A stretch of DNA of 64,000 bases from Chlorokybus atmophyticus (taxonomy: Eukaryota > Streptophyta > Chlorokybophyceae > Chlorokybales > Chlorokybaceae), in the NCBI GenBank assembly GCA_009103225.1, contig RHPI01002069.1, positions 62,001-126,000 on the forward strand, in the 5' to 3' direction. The notes beneath the pieces are model-generated. The model saw only the letters and a list, made by a program, of their open reading frames with translations, was not told the DNA's origin and did not search any database. Position numbers and translations under genes: made by a program. Of the stretch, positions 44,686 through 57,214 are shown piece by piece (position 1 is the stretch's first letter; every line of letters starts with the position of its first letter).

Positions 44686-47498
44686 TCAGTTGGTGCTGTC
44701 CATCAGCGCCAAGAGGTCTTCCTCGCCCTCTGCACGCATGCTCAAGAGTGTGCGTCGCACAGCTAGCAAGCAGCTATCCGCGCATTTACGCAGCATGAGG
44801 TAGTTTGCACACTGTCAGCATGCATGGATACATGCTGTCAGTCATGGGTCAGTTCTAGTCGTTACCGTTATCACCGGTAGACATGCCGTTCAACACGCGT
44901 GCAAGGTCATCTACCGCACGCCTGCGCACAGAGGTGGTTATGGACATGATGCCCGCTAACATGTAATAATGCATGATACTGCGAGTACGAGAAGCTGCCG
45001 CGCGGCCATCCCATAGCTGTACCAACAGACCGTCACAATATTGCGCGCTTACCGGCCAGCTGCGTCAATGACGATTGTGTCGCTGCTGCTGTCACCAAGA
45101 CTGCTGCCTCTATGGACCAAGCATGGTCAGAGTTGGAACAAACTAGAGTTACAGCCCTTTCGAGCGGAAGGACAGAGGTTACAACCGATCCAAGTGTACG
45201 TGTACTTACTGCGCAACGGGACCGGCACCAAACAGGTTCAGTTTAAAGGTGTTGGCGTCGTCCTGCAACAGTCAGCTATATGTAAGCAGTGTCGAAGCAT
45301 GTGGATGACTGCATGTTTATTCCTTGGATTGTGTCATACCGCCTGCGAGGGCCTGATCATGGAAGCGAGCACATTTAGCTCCTTTGTTGCATCCCGGGGC
45401 GGCAGCCAGACCTATACAGACATATGCATGCACACGCCATGTTTGGTTCCCCCCACCACTAAACCTCAATAACAGCAACTTGACTTGCACCAAACACAGT
45501 CACAACCTGCCAACAAACCTGTTGCTGTTGTAGTTGCTCGCTTGGTTCGGGTTTTGGAGGGAGCGATTCTGAGGAACCGGAATCTGCAATGGCGGGCACC
45601 ACGCGGTCCTTAGCATATCTGTAGAGTAGCAGACAGATAGGTCATGCCCTCTTTTGAAACCTCATGCATGAGCGGAAACACTCATGACCAGTATATGTTT
45701 CAAGAAGGCCGACCCAGGACTTACAGGTTGCCTCCCAGCGGCACCGGATGCACTTTTGTCACTGAGTGCTCAGGTGAATGGCACGCAAGGTCCACCTTGT
45801 TGTTGAAGCAGTTGTATCAGACTCATGCTTGGATAAAGCAGAACACACTGCCGACATGAAGCGACACATTCGCAAGCACACGACTCACCTTATACAAGTT
45901 GATGACTTCTCCGGTGCTGTTGAATACTCTGCACGCAACACACAGTACCTATCTAGGTTGTCCATATCAAAAGCTCATCTCAAGCGCTAAAGAAGACATG
46001 CATCTGCCTGGTACCTCACAGTGCCAAGCTGGGAAGGGGGAGTACCCGAGGCATCTCCTGCGTGGGCATCGGTGTCTTGAGCACCGGGCGAGGGCAGCAC
46101 AATGTGGCCGTCTGTTGTCTGCAGACCCTCGTGCAGAAACAGAGACACCTGCGTGCATGTGTACGGGTAATTGTACAAGTACCATGAGAACATGTGACAA
46201 CATACACACATGCCCACTCTCGTCTCTTTCTCTGCCTACCTTGACTCGCCTGTCTTGGAAGAAGTTGCACAGGACTTGGCGCAAATGCCACCAGTCGCCT
46301 ATAGACAAGGCCTTGTACATCTGTTGTTGCATGTCAACTGAGTTTGTTCATGCTATGTAATGGGGCAGTTGCAGCAGTCAGTGTTGGTTCCTATTTGGGG
46401 ATTTGGTGTGTGTACCTTTGTCATGCGCATGAGTGCTGCTTGCATCGCCTGCGTGCGAGTGAAGGAGTCAAGCACCACACACAATTTGTTCAAATGGTGG
46501 CAAAGCGAGATGCATGCTGATGATGCACAGTGTACCGCAGCGACGGCGCTGTCTTCACGCACGATGTCCATGCATGAGATGACGTGGCGAGAAGTCACCT
46601 GCATTTGCATGTGTGCGCGTGTGTGTGTGCGTGCAGTGTGCTTTCACTAAACAGCAGACATCTCATGTTTCAATAAATGGCTGCGGTCACCTCAAGGAGT
46701 TGGGTGGGTGCCAGGCAGGAGAGCAGCTGGTACTTGAACCCCATGCTGATCAAGTCGTATAACTAGAAAGAACACATACAGACATGGAATCATGCAAAAC
46801 AATTCAGGACTGATCAACCTAGAATTAACCAATTGGAAGTGAACAACCGTCAGACACATGCGGGGCGTGCAGACGTACACACATGTGCGCGGGCGCACGC
46901 ACACAAACGTACGCACGCACATGCCCACCTTGTCCATAGAGGACTCACTGAGCTTCATGATTGAGGAGTGCGCGAGCTTGTCAAACACCTGCGAATGTGT
47001 TCACTTCATTTCGCTGATGAGATTAAGGATAGAACATGGCTCATTTATCTCTCTATTGGCGTGCGTGCCTGTCTCGCTTGTACGGGCGAGCACGGCGTCT
47101 GCGGTCGGCACACCTCTTCCGTCAACGCATTGTCGCAGAACATCGCGCTGCACACCTCGCGAAGAACTGCAAGCGCACGCACTCGTGTTCGTGTGCGGGT
47201 GTTGGTGTGTGCGTTGGTGCATGTGTGTGTTTGTGCGTGCCCGTGTACGGGTGGGCGTGTATGCATTCCTGCGTACACGTGTGCACGTACATGTGCGCAT
47301 GTGTGTGCGAGTGTATGCGCATGTGAGTGCGAGTGCATGTGCGTGCGTGTGCGTGGTGAAGCAATGAACATTGGCAGCTTTTCATTGCTTGCCTCTGAAG
47401 GCCTTGTCTGGTGGGATGGATTGGGCCCGAAGACGCTGCTCCAGTATATACACCATCTCGCTGCCCATATTCATCAGCTGCATGTTATCAACCACCAT
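44686..47498 (-). CDS. OSCP1: OSCP1 (organic solute carrier partner 1 / NOR1), cilium-associated
   Basis: Sixteen small exons: 47393-47498, 47114-47166, 46929-46988, 46691-46762, 46416-46598, 46240-46320, 46015-46148, 45889-45928, 45725-45768, 45519-45618, 45340-45411, 45210-45262, 45053-45156, 44980-45016, 44875-44921, 44686-44729; 1230 nt, 409 aa (human 379). Diagnostic blocks: NMGSEMVYILEQRLRAQSIP, FDKLAHSSIMKLSESSMDKL, DLISMGFKYQLLSC, LCNFFQDRRVKVSLFLHEGL, RVFNSTGEVINLYK, ATKELNVLASMI, TFKLNLFG and the tail EGEEDLLALMDSTN. OSCP1 is conserved in ciliated eukaryotes and is thought to act in ciliary or cytoplasmic nucleotide-dependent trafficking; its biochemical role is not settled. Intron 1 has a GC donor (cagag then gcaagc) needed to keep frame. 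Exons near the 3' end (37-53 nt) are placed by phase and homology and are less certain than the rest. Confidence 0.88.
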
Positions 47499-48526
47499 CA
47501 CTTAGAGCAAAATCATGAAAAGCAATTTTTGAGGTCATCACAACACATGGGAGACAAGAGCTTTTTGTTGCATCACTTGTTCCAACAGCGAGTTGTGATG
47601 GTTGTGCACATCACACATGTATATATGCATACACAGTGGTTATAATGTACTGCACAAGAAACCATTATTGAAGGCGAAAGTAGAAGGAGTTGTTCTGAAC
47701 AGCTGAGCTTAACTCTTGGCAAGTTTGCCTGTGCTGTTGGAACAAGTGGACGGGTTGTGTTGATGCAGTCAGAGCTTCAATAGCAACAGCTACTACTTGG
47801 AAATCAATATTTGCAACACCAATACTCGTGCACGTGAGATTGGAGACATGTACAATAGCGACACTGACAGCAATAGCAGCAGCACCAGGTGCAACCACCA
47901 CCACCACCACCACCACCACCACCACCACCACAACTCAGTTGCACTTACCAGCATGGGCATCGCCAGCAGCGCCATCTCAAATTGCAAACCCAACCAGACT
48001 GAAAACCACTGAGAAGCAGTCCGACAACTGCTCTACGGTACTGCAGCACAACGACCTCTAATGCTGCTGCTGCTGCTGCTGTTTTCAAGCACCATCATGT
48101 TCATCGCTCTCTTTGTCCACTGATCGGCTTTCGTCAACTAGTCAGCGGCGCATAGCCCTTGCGCTGAGTGAGTGTGTTCATTGCGTGCGCCAAGTTGGGC
48201 GCCGCCGACACGAGGGGCAAGCAGTGCTGCGAACTGCACTACCTACCGGTAACCACACACAAGATAGTCACGTGAGATGTGCCCACAAGCCAAAGCGACC
48301 TAACGTTATTCAATGCGCTTCCAGCGCGGTATACCAAAATTATGTTATGTTGTTTCTTGTTCGCTACCGTCCTCTGTGACACCAGAGGGACATCCGTTTC
48401 CCTGTCTCTGTGCATGGCGTTGGCAGCGGCGGGGGGCGGCGGCGTTGTCGCGTTGGGTATGGTTGGATGGCGTCTTCTTAAAAGACCGCACTAGCATTAG
48501 ATCGGTGGATTCTTCGAGGGCCACGC
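47499..48526. other. Divergent intergenic region, OSCP1 and ureohydrolase
   Basis: The stretch holds the 5' regions of two divergent genes and microsatellites. The poly-His and poly-Val open frames here are products of the (CAC)n run and are not genes. Confidence 0.5.
47899..47932 (+). repeat. (CAC)n microsatellite
   Basis: About twelve uninterrupted CAC/ACC triplets; a short (CTG)n run follows at about 48063-48081. Confidence 0.95.
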
Positions 48527-50846
48527 ATGGCGCTGAGGAGGACGTTCGGGGCAGCTGCGGCCTCGGCCCTGGTGAGGCCTTCCTCCTTGTCGTTGTCGTC
48601 GTGGGCGGCGGCGGCGGTAGCGTCGTCGACGACTTTTCCAACCTTCGGCACCAGATGCTGCAGCTCCTCCTCCTCCTCCTCCTCCTCATCGTCTCCGCCA
48701 ACGCCGCCGAGCGCTGACCTTAACAGGTGGCAGCACTGAATCTCAGTTCACTCTTACACACACAAAGCATACTACTGAGTTGTTGAACACAGAGATATGT
48801 ATAGACAACACAATTGCGCATGTTTGCATGCACGCATGAGACATACCATCATACGCATGCCCACATACGACACGCATCCTCATGTTATTCGCATGCACGT
48901 GCATGTATGATAAGTCACATAATGTCCATGTGGACCCTCATACACTCCTGCTCACATATTTTTATACACACGTATGCAGGTGGCAGCAGCCGTCCAAATA
49001 TGGCGTGCCGAAGTACTCTGGCCTCTCCACCCTCCTCCGCGCACCCCTCAGCAACACACTCGACAACGTAACAACAAAACCTGCATGCATGCGTACATGC
49101 ATCAACCCACAAATACACAGATAGTTGTGTACGCACACATACACACATACACACATACCCACATGTCCACGCGCACACATGTTCTCATGTGCAGCTTGAC
49201 ATCGCGCTGGTTGGCGTTCCCTTCGACGGCGGCGCCTCCTTCCCCGGCACGCGTCACGGCCCTCGCGAGATCCGCGGCAAGTCCGCCATGCTACGACGCA
49301 CCAACGGCGCCACGGGCGTAGCGCCGTTCGCCCTGTGCAACATCGCGGACGGTACACAGTCTCTCCCTGTGCCACAGACTCCCAAACTGTGATGTGTACA
49401 AGAGAGATGGAGTGCTGATAAGACCGCATGCATGTGTGCGCGTGCGTGCGTGTTATGCTGAGCGACACATGCGTGTGGAGCGCAATCTATGCTTTGCTTT
49501 ACCCACAGAGTAAGCCTTACACGCGTGCGCGTGATTGCTTGTGCGCGTGCTCGCGTGGTGTACTACACCTAACCCTAACCCTAACCCACACACACGCACA
49601 TGTCCCCAGTCGGCGACGCCTGGTTGTCCCATCCCTGGTCCGGCGTCTCCTCCGCCCACTCGGAGATCGAGGGCTTCTTCCGTCGCATCGCCGCGCGGGG
49701 CGTGTCTCCCCTCACGGCGGGCGGGGACCACTCCGTCACGCTGCCGATACTCAGGGCGATCGCGGGGTATCGTGGGGAAGGGGAGAGGATGGGGCTCATT
49801 CATCTGGATGCGCATATGGATACGTCGGATACGAGGGAGAGCGAGGAGAGTATGGGGTCCAAGGTGGGTGCGCCTGAGGGTTTGCACGTTAGACATGTGT
49901 TTGTGGATAAGGTGGGTGCGTGTGCGTGCGCGTGTGCTTGTGGGTGTTCGTGCGTTTCTATATGGGTGCGCGCGCGTATGTGTTTGTCCTCGCACACATG
50001 TGCGTGTTTGTTTGCTTGCTGATTCGACACAATCAGATGCGTGTTGAGTTGTTCGACTGTACTCCCCTGTGTTGTTGTGTTTCCAGTACTGGAACGGGAC
50101 GCCGTTCAGCTGCGCTGTTGAGGAGGGTCTCATCGACCCGACGCGGACTATCCAGATTGGAATCCGAGGTCCCGTCGGCGGCGGGACGATGATCAGCAAG
50201 AAGGTCGGCATGCGCGTCGTTTACATGGAAGAGTTCTATGAGATGGGACCCAAGGCAGTCGCACTGGAAGCCCTGCGGGTAATTCTATGACGTAGAAGTC
50301 TGTGCGCGTGCGTGCGTGTGTGTGCGCACACTCACACATACGCGCGCGCGCACAAGTGTGCATAAGTGTGTGCGCGTGTGTGCATGTGTGCAATTGGGTG
50401 TCTGCTCTCATGTCACACATTTGTGTGTGCCCGGGTTGATGGCGTCTGATGTGTGCTTGAATGACACAGGTAGTTGGCGACGGACCCGTATACATCACGT
50501 TTGACGTTGATGCACTTGATCCAGCATACGCGCTCGGCACAGGCTCTCCCGAGGTACTTCATCTCATGTTGCTTCACTTTTACTTCTACGGTCACATTGA
50601 GCACAGCAACATCCGACCTACTACCACCACGCGCAGGATGGTGGCATGAGCACGCTGGAAGCGCAGCTGTTCCTTCGGGGGCTGCGGGGTCTCAACCTGG
50701 TGGGTGCCGACTTCGTGTGCACGTCGCCGGCGTATGACCCGACGGGCAACACGCCCCGCGTTGCAGCCAACATGATGTTTGAGATGCTCTGCCTGCTTGC
50801 GGAGTCCAGAGCCAGGAGGAAAGGTGCTGCGCATGTGAACAAGTGA
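48527..50846 (+). CDS. Agmatinase-family ureohydrolase with altered guanidine-binding residue
   Basis: Seven exons: 48527-48726, 48980-49067, 49195-49351, 49610-49863, 50087-50278, 50470-50553, 50637-50846; 1185 nt, 394 aa. The N-terminus (about 1-70) is Arg/Ser/Ala-rich, a likely mitochondrial or plastid targeting peptide with a Ser run. The arginase-fold metal site is complete: [16 protein letters not shown] and FDVDALDPA supply the two-Mn ligands. The family motif usually VExxPxYD reads VCTSPAYD, so the Glu that holds the substrate guanidinium is Cys. The enzyme should hydrolyse a guanidino compound to urea plus amine; agmatine, guanidinobutyrate or free guanidine are possible. A second GT donor at 49912, in an identical aaggtgggtgcg context, would add 16 residues; the donor at 49864 matches family spacing better. 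Confidence 0.85.
49567..49588 (+). repeat. Short telomere-like (CCCTAA)n in a ureohydrolase intron
   Basis: cctaaccctaaccctaaccc, three and a bit units of CCCTAA, lies 20 bp upstream of the acceptor at 49609. Confidence 0.8.
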
Positions 50847-52223
50847 AGGCAGTCAATGTCTCTTGCAGACCGAATGTGGTATACTAGTTTGAATAATCAC
50901 AGTTACATATACATACTGAGGAGATACATTATGGCATCTCTCACACGATCATTATGGGTGCATGCGCTCTTCATTGCTGCAGTTACCACCTTGCCATCTT
51001 TGATATGGAAATGTTGACACACTGACATCAGGTCTTCTGTGAACATAGGCAAGACTGATACGGTAACAAACACCCTAACAACCGATGAAAACGTTGAAAT
51101 GTGCACAGTGCATGCTGCAATTCTATCTTCGATTTATGTACATACGGTGCTGACACACTGACACATACCTCAGCATCACTGCAAGCTGCGCACGCACTTG
51201 AGGTTTGCATTGGAATCACACCATGCACAAACCACAGCAAATTCAACATAGTGCGGGCATGCTGGAGAGGACTGGTATTGCATCAGGAGCTGAGCTACGC
51301 CGATCCTGTGCGCTCTGTGGAGGCAGCACAGCAGGCGACAAGCAGGATGTTGATGCTGTACCGTGCAGTGTACAGTGTGCTGCTGCACTTCCGCCCACTC
51401 TTCTAATTGTGCAACAAACATCACATTGCTTTTCGTACATAGTCTCAGCTATAACGACCCTCTTTGTGCACACATGTACAGGACACCGAACGAGTGAGGC
51501 GGCAATACGGCTTATGTCGCGACGAGCAAAGCGAGTGCGACCTAAGCCGTTTCGTCGCCAAAACAAGTCGAATAGGCCATGTGACATGGCCGTGCCACTC
51601 CTCATGTTGAATGCAGATCGGACGGCTGAGCTTGAGTTTTCGACCAGACCATTCGAGAAGGACTTATATCCCCTTCTCCAACAAGTTGTTATCTTGTGCA
51701 TCGCTCCAAAGCACGCTAGCCCTGCTGTGTTGCACGCACCCACATGACATACCTATTGGGTTGCCTGCATGCTCGTACGGTTGGACGTTGGAAGCGTGCA
51801 TGAACTGTCACACATTCTGTTGCGCATTGTTTGTACATGTACGTGGTGGCACATAGCAAAATACTTTACCAGGCATATAAGAAAAAGAAGGAACTACATA
51901 CATTGCACTAGCCGCATCCAGCGTCACAACTAATACTACTTTTAACAACGAGACACGCGCCTGTACTTATCAACTGTCAGTGCTAATCTCTAGAATGGAT
52001 GCTGCAGACTACACACCTGTACAATATGTACGCCTTCGTACCGCGAACATAACGTGACTCTTGCTGTACAGCCGACTGCCATGGAGTGGGCTCGCCTTTG
52101 GCCTGTACACTACGTGCCCTTCTTGCACAACTGTATATACAACGTTTAGTCCAAGTTTTCCAACCATCACATACTCTCCGTCAATGTTGTCTCTAACACC
52201 ACACGAGCATGCATGCCTCATGT
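50847..52223. other. Convergent intergenic region with possible short coding stretch
   Basis: A plus-strand frame from about 51250 to 51404 reads IVRACWRGLVLHQELSYADP and LYRAVYSVLLHFRPLF before a stop, and a further block at about 51481-51610 (DTERVRRQYGLCRDEQSECD) follows a good acceptor. An LYR tripeptide followed by a basic segment is suggestive of an LYR-motif mitochondrial protein, but no start codon or firm exon structure was found. Otherwise this is 3' flanking DNA of two convergent genes. Confidence 0.3.
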
Positions 52224-55200
52224 TCAGAGGCTGTAGCGCGGCTTGCGGTCTTGGGTTTGTTGCGTCTGACCCTCTGCCGGCATCTGTCCTCCTGCGGCCG
52301 AAGATGAACCCGCATCCGTTGCTGTGTCTGTACTCCACACAATGTCCCTCAACGCTCTTGGCTTCTGGTACTTGGTCCCGCCAGCGGATTGGGTGTATGT
52401 CACACCCTGCGGCACAGGCAGCAGCGTTGGCACAGATGGTGGCAAGCGGAGCATGTTAAGTGTTGTTGTGCTCTCAGTACACCAAGCAGATGCTGGACTC
52501 ACTTGCAGAGTGGCCGCCAAGCCGGGATCCATTTCATGTATGGAGTGCACAGTGGCCATATCTGGGGGCTCGGTAAAAGTACCAATCATGCCCGTCCTGC
52601 CAAGCGAACAACAAACAAATATGAGTTCTGCTGAGATTGGCATCAACACGCAACGAACAGGTACAACACAATACTGCAAATTGCATCTGCAGGATTCTGC
52701 TGGTTCTCTATGTATATGCACCCAAATAATGACGCATTGCGCGACCTTGTACTATCATCGGTGGCTTCATGCCGCACAGGAACACAGTTCACTCACCTGC
52801 GTCTGATGCCATGCGTGCCATAAACTGGATGCCCAAAAGTGCGGCGGCGGCGGCGTTCAGTGCTGGGAATGTCGTCCTCTAGTACCTCTGGAGGCGCAGG
52901 AGCCTCAATTGTAGGTGCCTCTGTTGGTTTATCCCCACCTCGTGCGCGTCTGGCCCTGTAAAAGAAAAGCACTCGTGATGTATTACAAGCAATTGCATCC
53001 AATACTCCATCAACCTACGGCACATGTTGAGAGCATGCACACATACTTAAGGCGTGCGAAGGCTGGCCAGATTATGTCAATCAGACGGTTTGCTCCAAAC
53101 TTGACAAGGTCGATAGGAATGAACCAGATTGCTGAGTAGATCCATGCAAGCAGAGCGTACCAACCGCCAGCTCCTTCGAAGCGCGCTTGTTCCTACAAAA
53201 TACAAGGTACATTGTACGGGCCAGTGGAATTGTAAGATACTGTGCAGACTGAAAAGCAGCTGCCAGAATGCGCTCATCTATATTGTACCGTGAACACAAA
53301 GTTGGGGAAGCCAAAAATGCCGATGCAAGTGGAAGCTGCCTGAGCTATGCAAAAGGCTATGAGCAGCAGCCAAGAAGGCCGACTTGACCACCACCATCGG
53401 ACTGATCGAGTGGAAAAGATCACAGCCTGCGATGCATGACCTGTGAATACACAGCAGTACACGCGCAGCACCACCTCACTCTCACACTTGCTCAGTCTCA
53501 TGGCTTCCTGACCTGACCGGAGATGGACAGATGCATGTAGATCAACGCACGCAGCTTATTGTCATTGTTTTTCAAGCTGGGCCACCCGAACATGTGATGC
53601 CATGCATCAACGTTCTTGGACAGCACGAACAACAAGATGCTTGAGACAAAGAGATACAAACCCAAGCACACAGCAGTGAAGTAAATCTTCTCTAGCTCCC
53701 AATGGTCTGTTTCACACGCACAGTCAGCATCAGACCCAAGTGCCTTCAGATCGCGTAAGCCGTGCTGTGTGAAAAGCGCACCTGGCAGCGGAGAAGGTTG
53801 TACACGGTCTTTGGATATGGTCAAAATTGTGCCATCATTCAAAATGGCGATCAACGCAATGAGGAAGGTGGGGAAAAACCTGCCATCAGTAGCAACACGA
53901 ACAGCTTCAGGGTTGCAGTGTCAGATTTCTGCCGACTGCACCGATTGTTTGCTTGCTGACTTGCTAACTTACCAATTCCAACCAAACGTGAGCACCGAAA
54001 ATGTAAGGACTATTCGCACTGTGGTCGTGACAGCGTAGATGGCATAGTTACGCATGCGCTGGAAAATCTTCCTTGCACCAATAATGGCGTGCACAATGAC
54101 TCCTAGACCAGGTGACTGCAGCACAATGTCGGCAGCCGCTCTCGCGGCATCAGTGGCTCCTGCGACTGCAATGCCTATGTCTGCCACCTGCAAACACACA
54201 TGTCAACATGTATGGAGCATGCAGTTGCAATGCTCAGATACAATGCAACAACATGCCGTGTACCTTAAGAGCTGGTGCATCGTTGACACCATCACCTGTC
54301 ATGCCAACAAAGTGTCGGCGGCGCTGTAGCGCCTTCACAATTGTGTACTTGTGCTCCGGAAACACACCTGCAATAAGATGCATCACACTTTGGCTAATGA
54401 TGCGAGTACGATCCAACAAGGGAGTGAGGCAACCTACCCGCAAAGCCATCTGCTTCTTCAATCACTTTTGCGAGGCGGGCTTGCTCAGCTGCGGGGAGCT
54501 GCTCAAAGTCATGAAGCTCATCCGGATGCTGAATGTTGCTTCCCAGTTCAATCTACAAGCACAGCAGACATTAGCTTTCTGCCATCAAGAAGGACACATT
54601 AACATGTTTACTACAGGACACCTGTCGGCAGGTCTCCTTTGCAATGGCAGTCTGGTCCCCTGTCAGCATTTTCACAGATATGCCAAGGCGTTGAGTCTCC
54701 TTGATGGTTTCAGCCGTGTCGTGGCGAGGAGGGTCAAACAGTGGGATAAGGCCCTCCATCATCCATTGTGAACAATCTGGATCGTCAGCTCTCGCCACAC
54801 CGAGTGTACGGTACCCACGGCTGCCCAGGTCGTCAATTCTAGCCATCACTTCCTGGCGCAAAAGCAAGATCACAGCAATCAGTAGCAAGATTGACACAAT
54901 GCGTGTTGGACGAGCCAGCTGGAAATCTCTCTTACAGACCTCAGCAATGCTACTTAAGGGCGGTTCAGAACAAAACCTGTTTTTGTATCATGGCAAACCT
55001 TTTCAAGCTGCGCTTTGTTGGAGGCCATCTGAAGTATAATCTGCGGCGCGCCTTTTGATACCGCAAACACTTTGCCAGTGTTAGGGTCCTTGACCTTTGC
55101 AATAACACGCTTGCTCACAGGGTCAAACGGCTGAAACTTAATCATCTACAGGTAGAGTCACGTTAGCCTTTGCATAATACACTATGTGCAGACACTGACT

Positions 55201-57214
55201 GATGCTTTCGCCAACTACCAGTATGCGCCTTTCCCTGTCAATCCAATGTGCATATACACCTCATAATGGTCAAGGGTGGCGCGCTCTTCTGGAGTCAGAG
55301 CTTCTGTGACGCACTTGTCAATTGCATCCTCGCTAACTCGTTGCGCTGCAATAGCTGCGTGCAACAGCAACTGCTCCTTCGTTACACCCTCAATGAGCGG
55401 CTCAGGGTCTTTAATCTGCAAGAAATATAAACACAAACATCAGCCATGACTACTCAATGCAACTGCCATCTGACTGGCAACCTTCCATCGCAGTTCTTAA
55501 CGTTCAACTTCTGACAGAACAATGCACGCTCACCTGTAGCTCGTTCAGCGTCAATGTGCCCGTTTTGTCTGAGCACAGTATGTCCATGCCGGCGAGCTCT
55601 TCTACAGCAGTCAAGCGGGCAACGAGTGCCTGCTGCTTTGCGAGGTTCTGAGCGCCAATCGCCATGGTAACGCTCATGACGGTCGGCATAGCAATTGGCA
55701 CACCTCCGACAATCAAAACGAGAGTGTTTACTAGTGCTGGGCAGTGTCCAGGACTATGACAAGGTTCCTTCCGGATCCCAAACTCCACAATGATCTCGGC
55801 GAGTACAAAAATTGCAATCAATCCCACGCAGAAAAACCCGATGTGAGTAAGGACTTTCTGGAAATGACCGTGTGTCTGCACAGCACATGCACGTATCAGC
55901 ATCCTTATAGTGTAGAGGGTAATGTCCTACAATGCGTTGACACTGCGCACTTTACCTCAGTGCTCTGCACCAGATTGGCTGCTTTACCAAAGAACGTGTT
56001 GATGCCCGTGGCATAAACCACTGCATCAATTTGACCCTGCAAGATGGGCACACTTGGTATATTTGGATCACGAACATGTTAGATTGCAAACAGGCCAGGA
56101 GCTGAGTGCTATCAGTCACAATAGCGTATCTGCATTGATGTGCACACGCGCACCTGCTTGACAGAGGCACCAGAATATACGGTATCCCCTGCATGCTTGG
56201 TAACTGGTAAACTTTCTCCCGTCAATGAAGCTTGGTCAACTTTCAGCTCATCTCCTTCAAGCAGTTTGCAGTCTGCTGGAATGACAACACCAATACTCAG
56301 GCGCACAACATCACCGGGCACGAGATCGAATGCAGAAATGTTGTCGTATTGCCCGTTCCTTTTCACTCGCGCTGTCGGAGCCAAGTTTGCCTGTTGTAGT
56401 ATGTGAGCATAAGCAGCCGTGTTGATGTATGGCTGACATTCCGTCACGACTTGCTGGCGTTGTGTAAATCAAGAGTACCTTCAAGGCTGCTATTGCTTCT
56501 CCACTAGTATGCTCTTCCCAGAACCCAATTGTGGCATTGAGAAAAAGCAACAATGCCACCAGGACTGCATCAGCCCAATCTGCAGCCATCCAAAGAACAT
56601 TGCATAACAACCTTGCATTTTGTACTGCACAATAACCAGCTGGAGTACTCAGACACCATGCAGAAAGTTGGCACTAACCCTGCAGAATCAGTGCAAGGAT
56701 AACAGCCAGCTCCATCACCCATGACAGCGGATTCCACAGGAAAAGCAGATACTGGATAATTGCTGGTACATGCTTTTCCTCGATCTGGTTTTTACCGTAC
56801 TGGGCAAGCCGTTCTTGAACTTCCTGTAACGTCAATTGTAAGCATGCAAACCAAACTGACAAACAACATTCACGCTGAGGTTCGTACCTGATCATTAAGC
56901 CCGCCCCTCCTTGCGCCTAGTCGCTCCAGGACATCATCAATGGATGCTTTGGCAATCTCAGAGCCTTGTGCTTCAGCTTGGGCTTTGGTGTCGTTAGCCT
57001 TGTCAGCGCCAGCTGGCGCCTCAACTGGTGCGTCACCATCAGCATGGTTGGGGCCTAACCTTGCGCCGTTTGGTGCATTTTGGCTGCCTGCAGCTTGTGC
57101 GGATGGCGCATCATGCGCGGTGGCTGGGTTGGTTGGATCCATGGCAGGGTTGGTTGCCATTTCCACACCGCCTGGTCCTGGCTCGGCTGGAGAGGGCTGA
57201 CCTGGAGTCTGCAT
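52224..57214 (-). CDS. Plasma-membrane P-type (P3A) H+-ATPase
   Basis: Seventeen exons: 56888-57214, 56679-56823, 56479-56579, 56154-56390, 55956-56036, 55534-55875, 55260-55415, 54999-55145, 54622-54852, 54438-54552, 54264-54367, 53973-54187, 53518-53879, 53289-53440, 53047-53192, 52797-52955, 52224-52596; 3393 nt, 1130 aa, every junction in phase. P-ATPase signatures: TGES (248-251, actuator), [11 protein letters not shown] with the phosphorylated Asp at 400, [15 protein letters not shown], and [14 protein letters not shown] hinge. Hydrophobic segments lie at the expected places (e.g. [56 protein letters not shown]). Proton specificity is by family. It pumps H+ out of the cell to energise uptake. 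Unlike land-plant pumps it has a Pro/Ala-rich N-terminal extension (about 1-85) and a long C-terminal tail with Arg run and no obvious 14-3-3 YTV end, as in algal pumps such as those of Chlamydomonas and Dunaliella. Confidence 0.93.

Noticed and set aside
44690-45250. Plus-strand exons reading ARLPASCVNDDC and SSPSARMLKSVRR
   Set aside because: The minus strand here carries the last six OSCP1 exons in correct phase and with family motifs; the plus frames are shadows.
46840-47390. Long overlapping frames rich in Arg/Thr/His or Cys/Val
   Set aside because: They come from TG/CG-rich simple repeats in OSCP1 introns and occur on both strands.
47665-48012. Poly-His and poly-Val open frames
   Set aside because: They are translations of the (CAC)n/(GTG)n microsatellite on either strand, with no flanking coding evidence.
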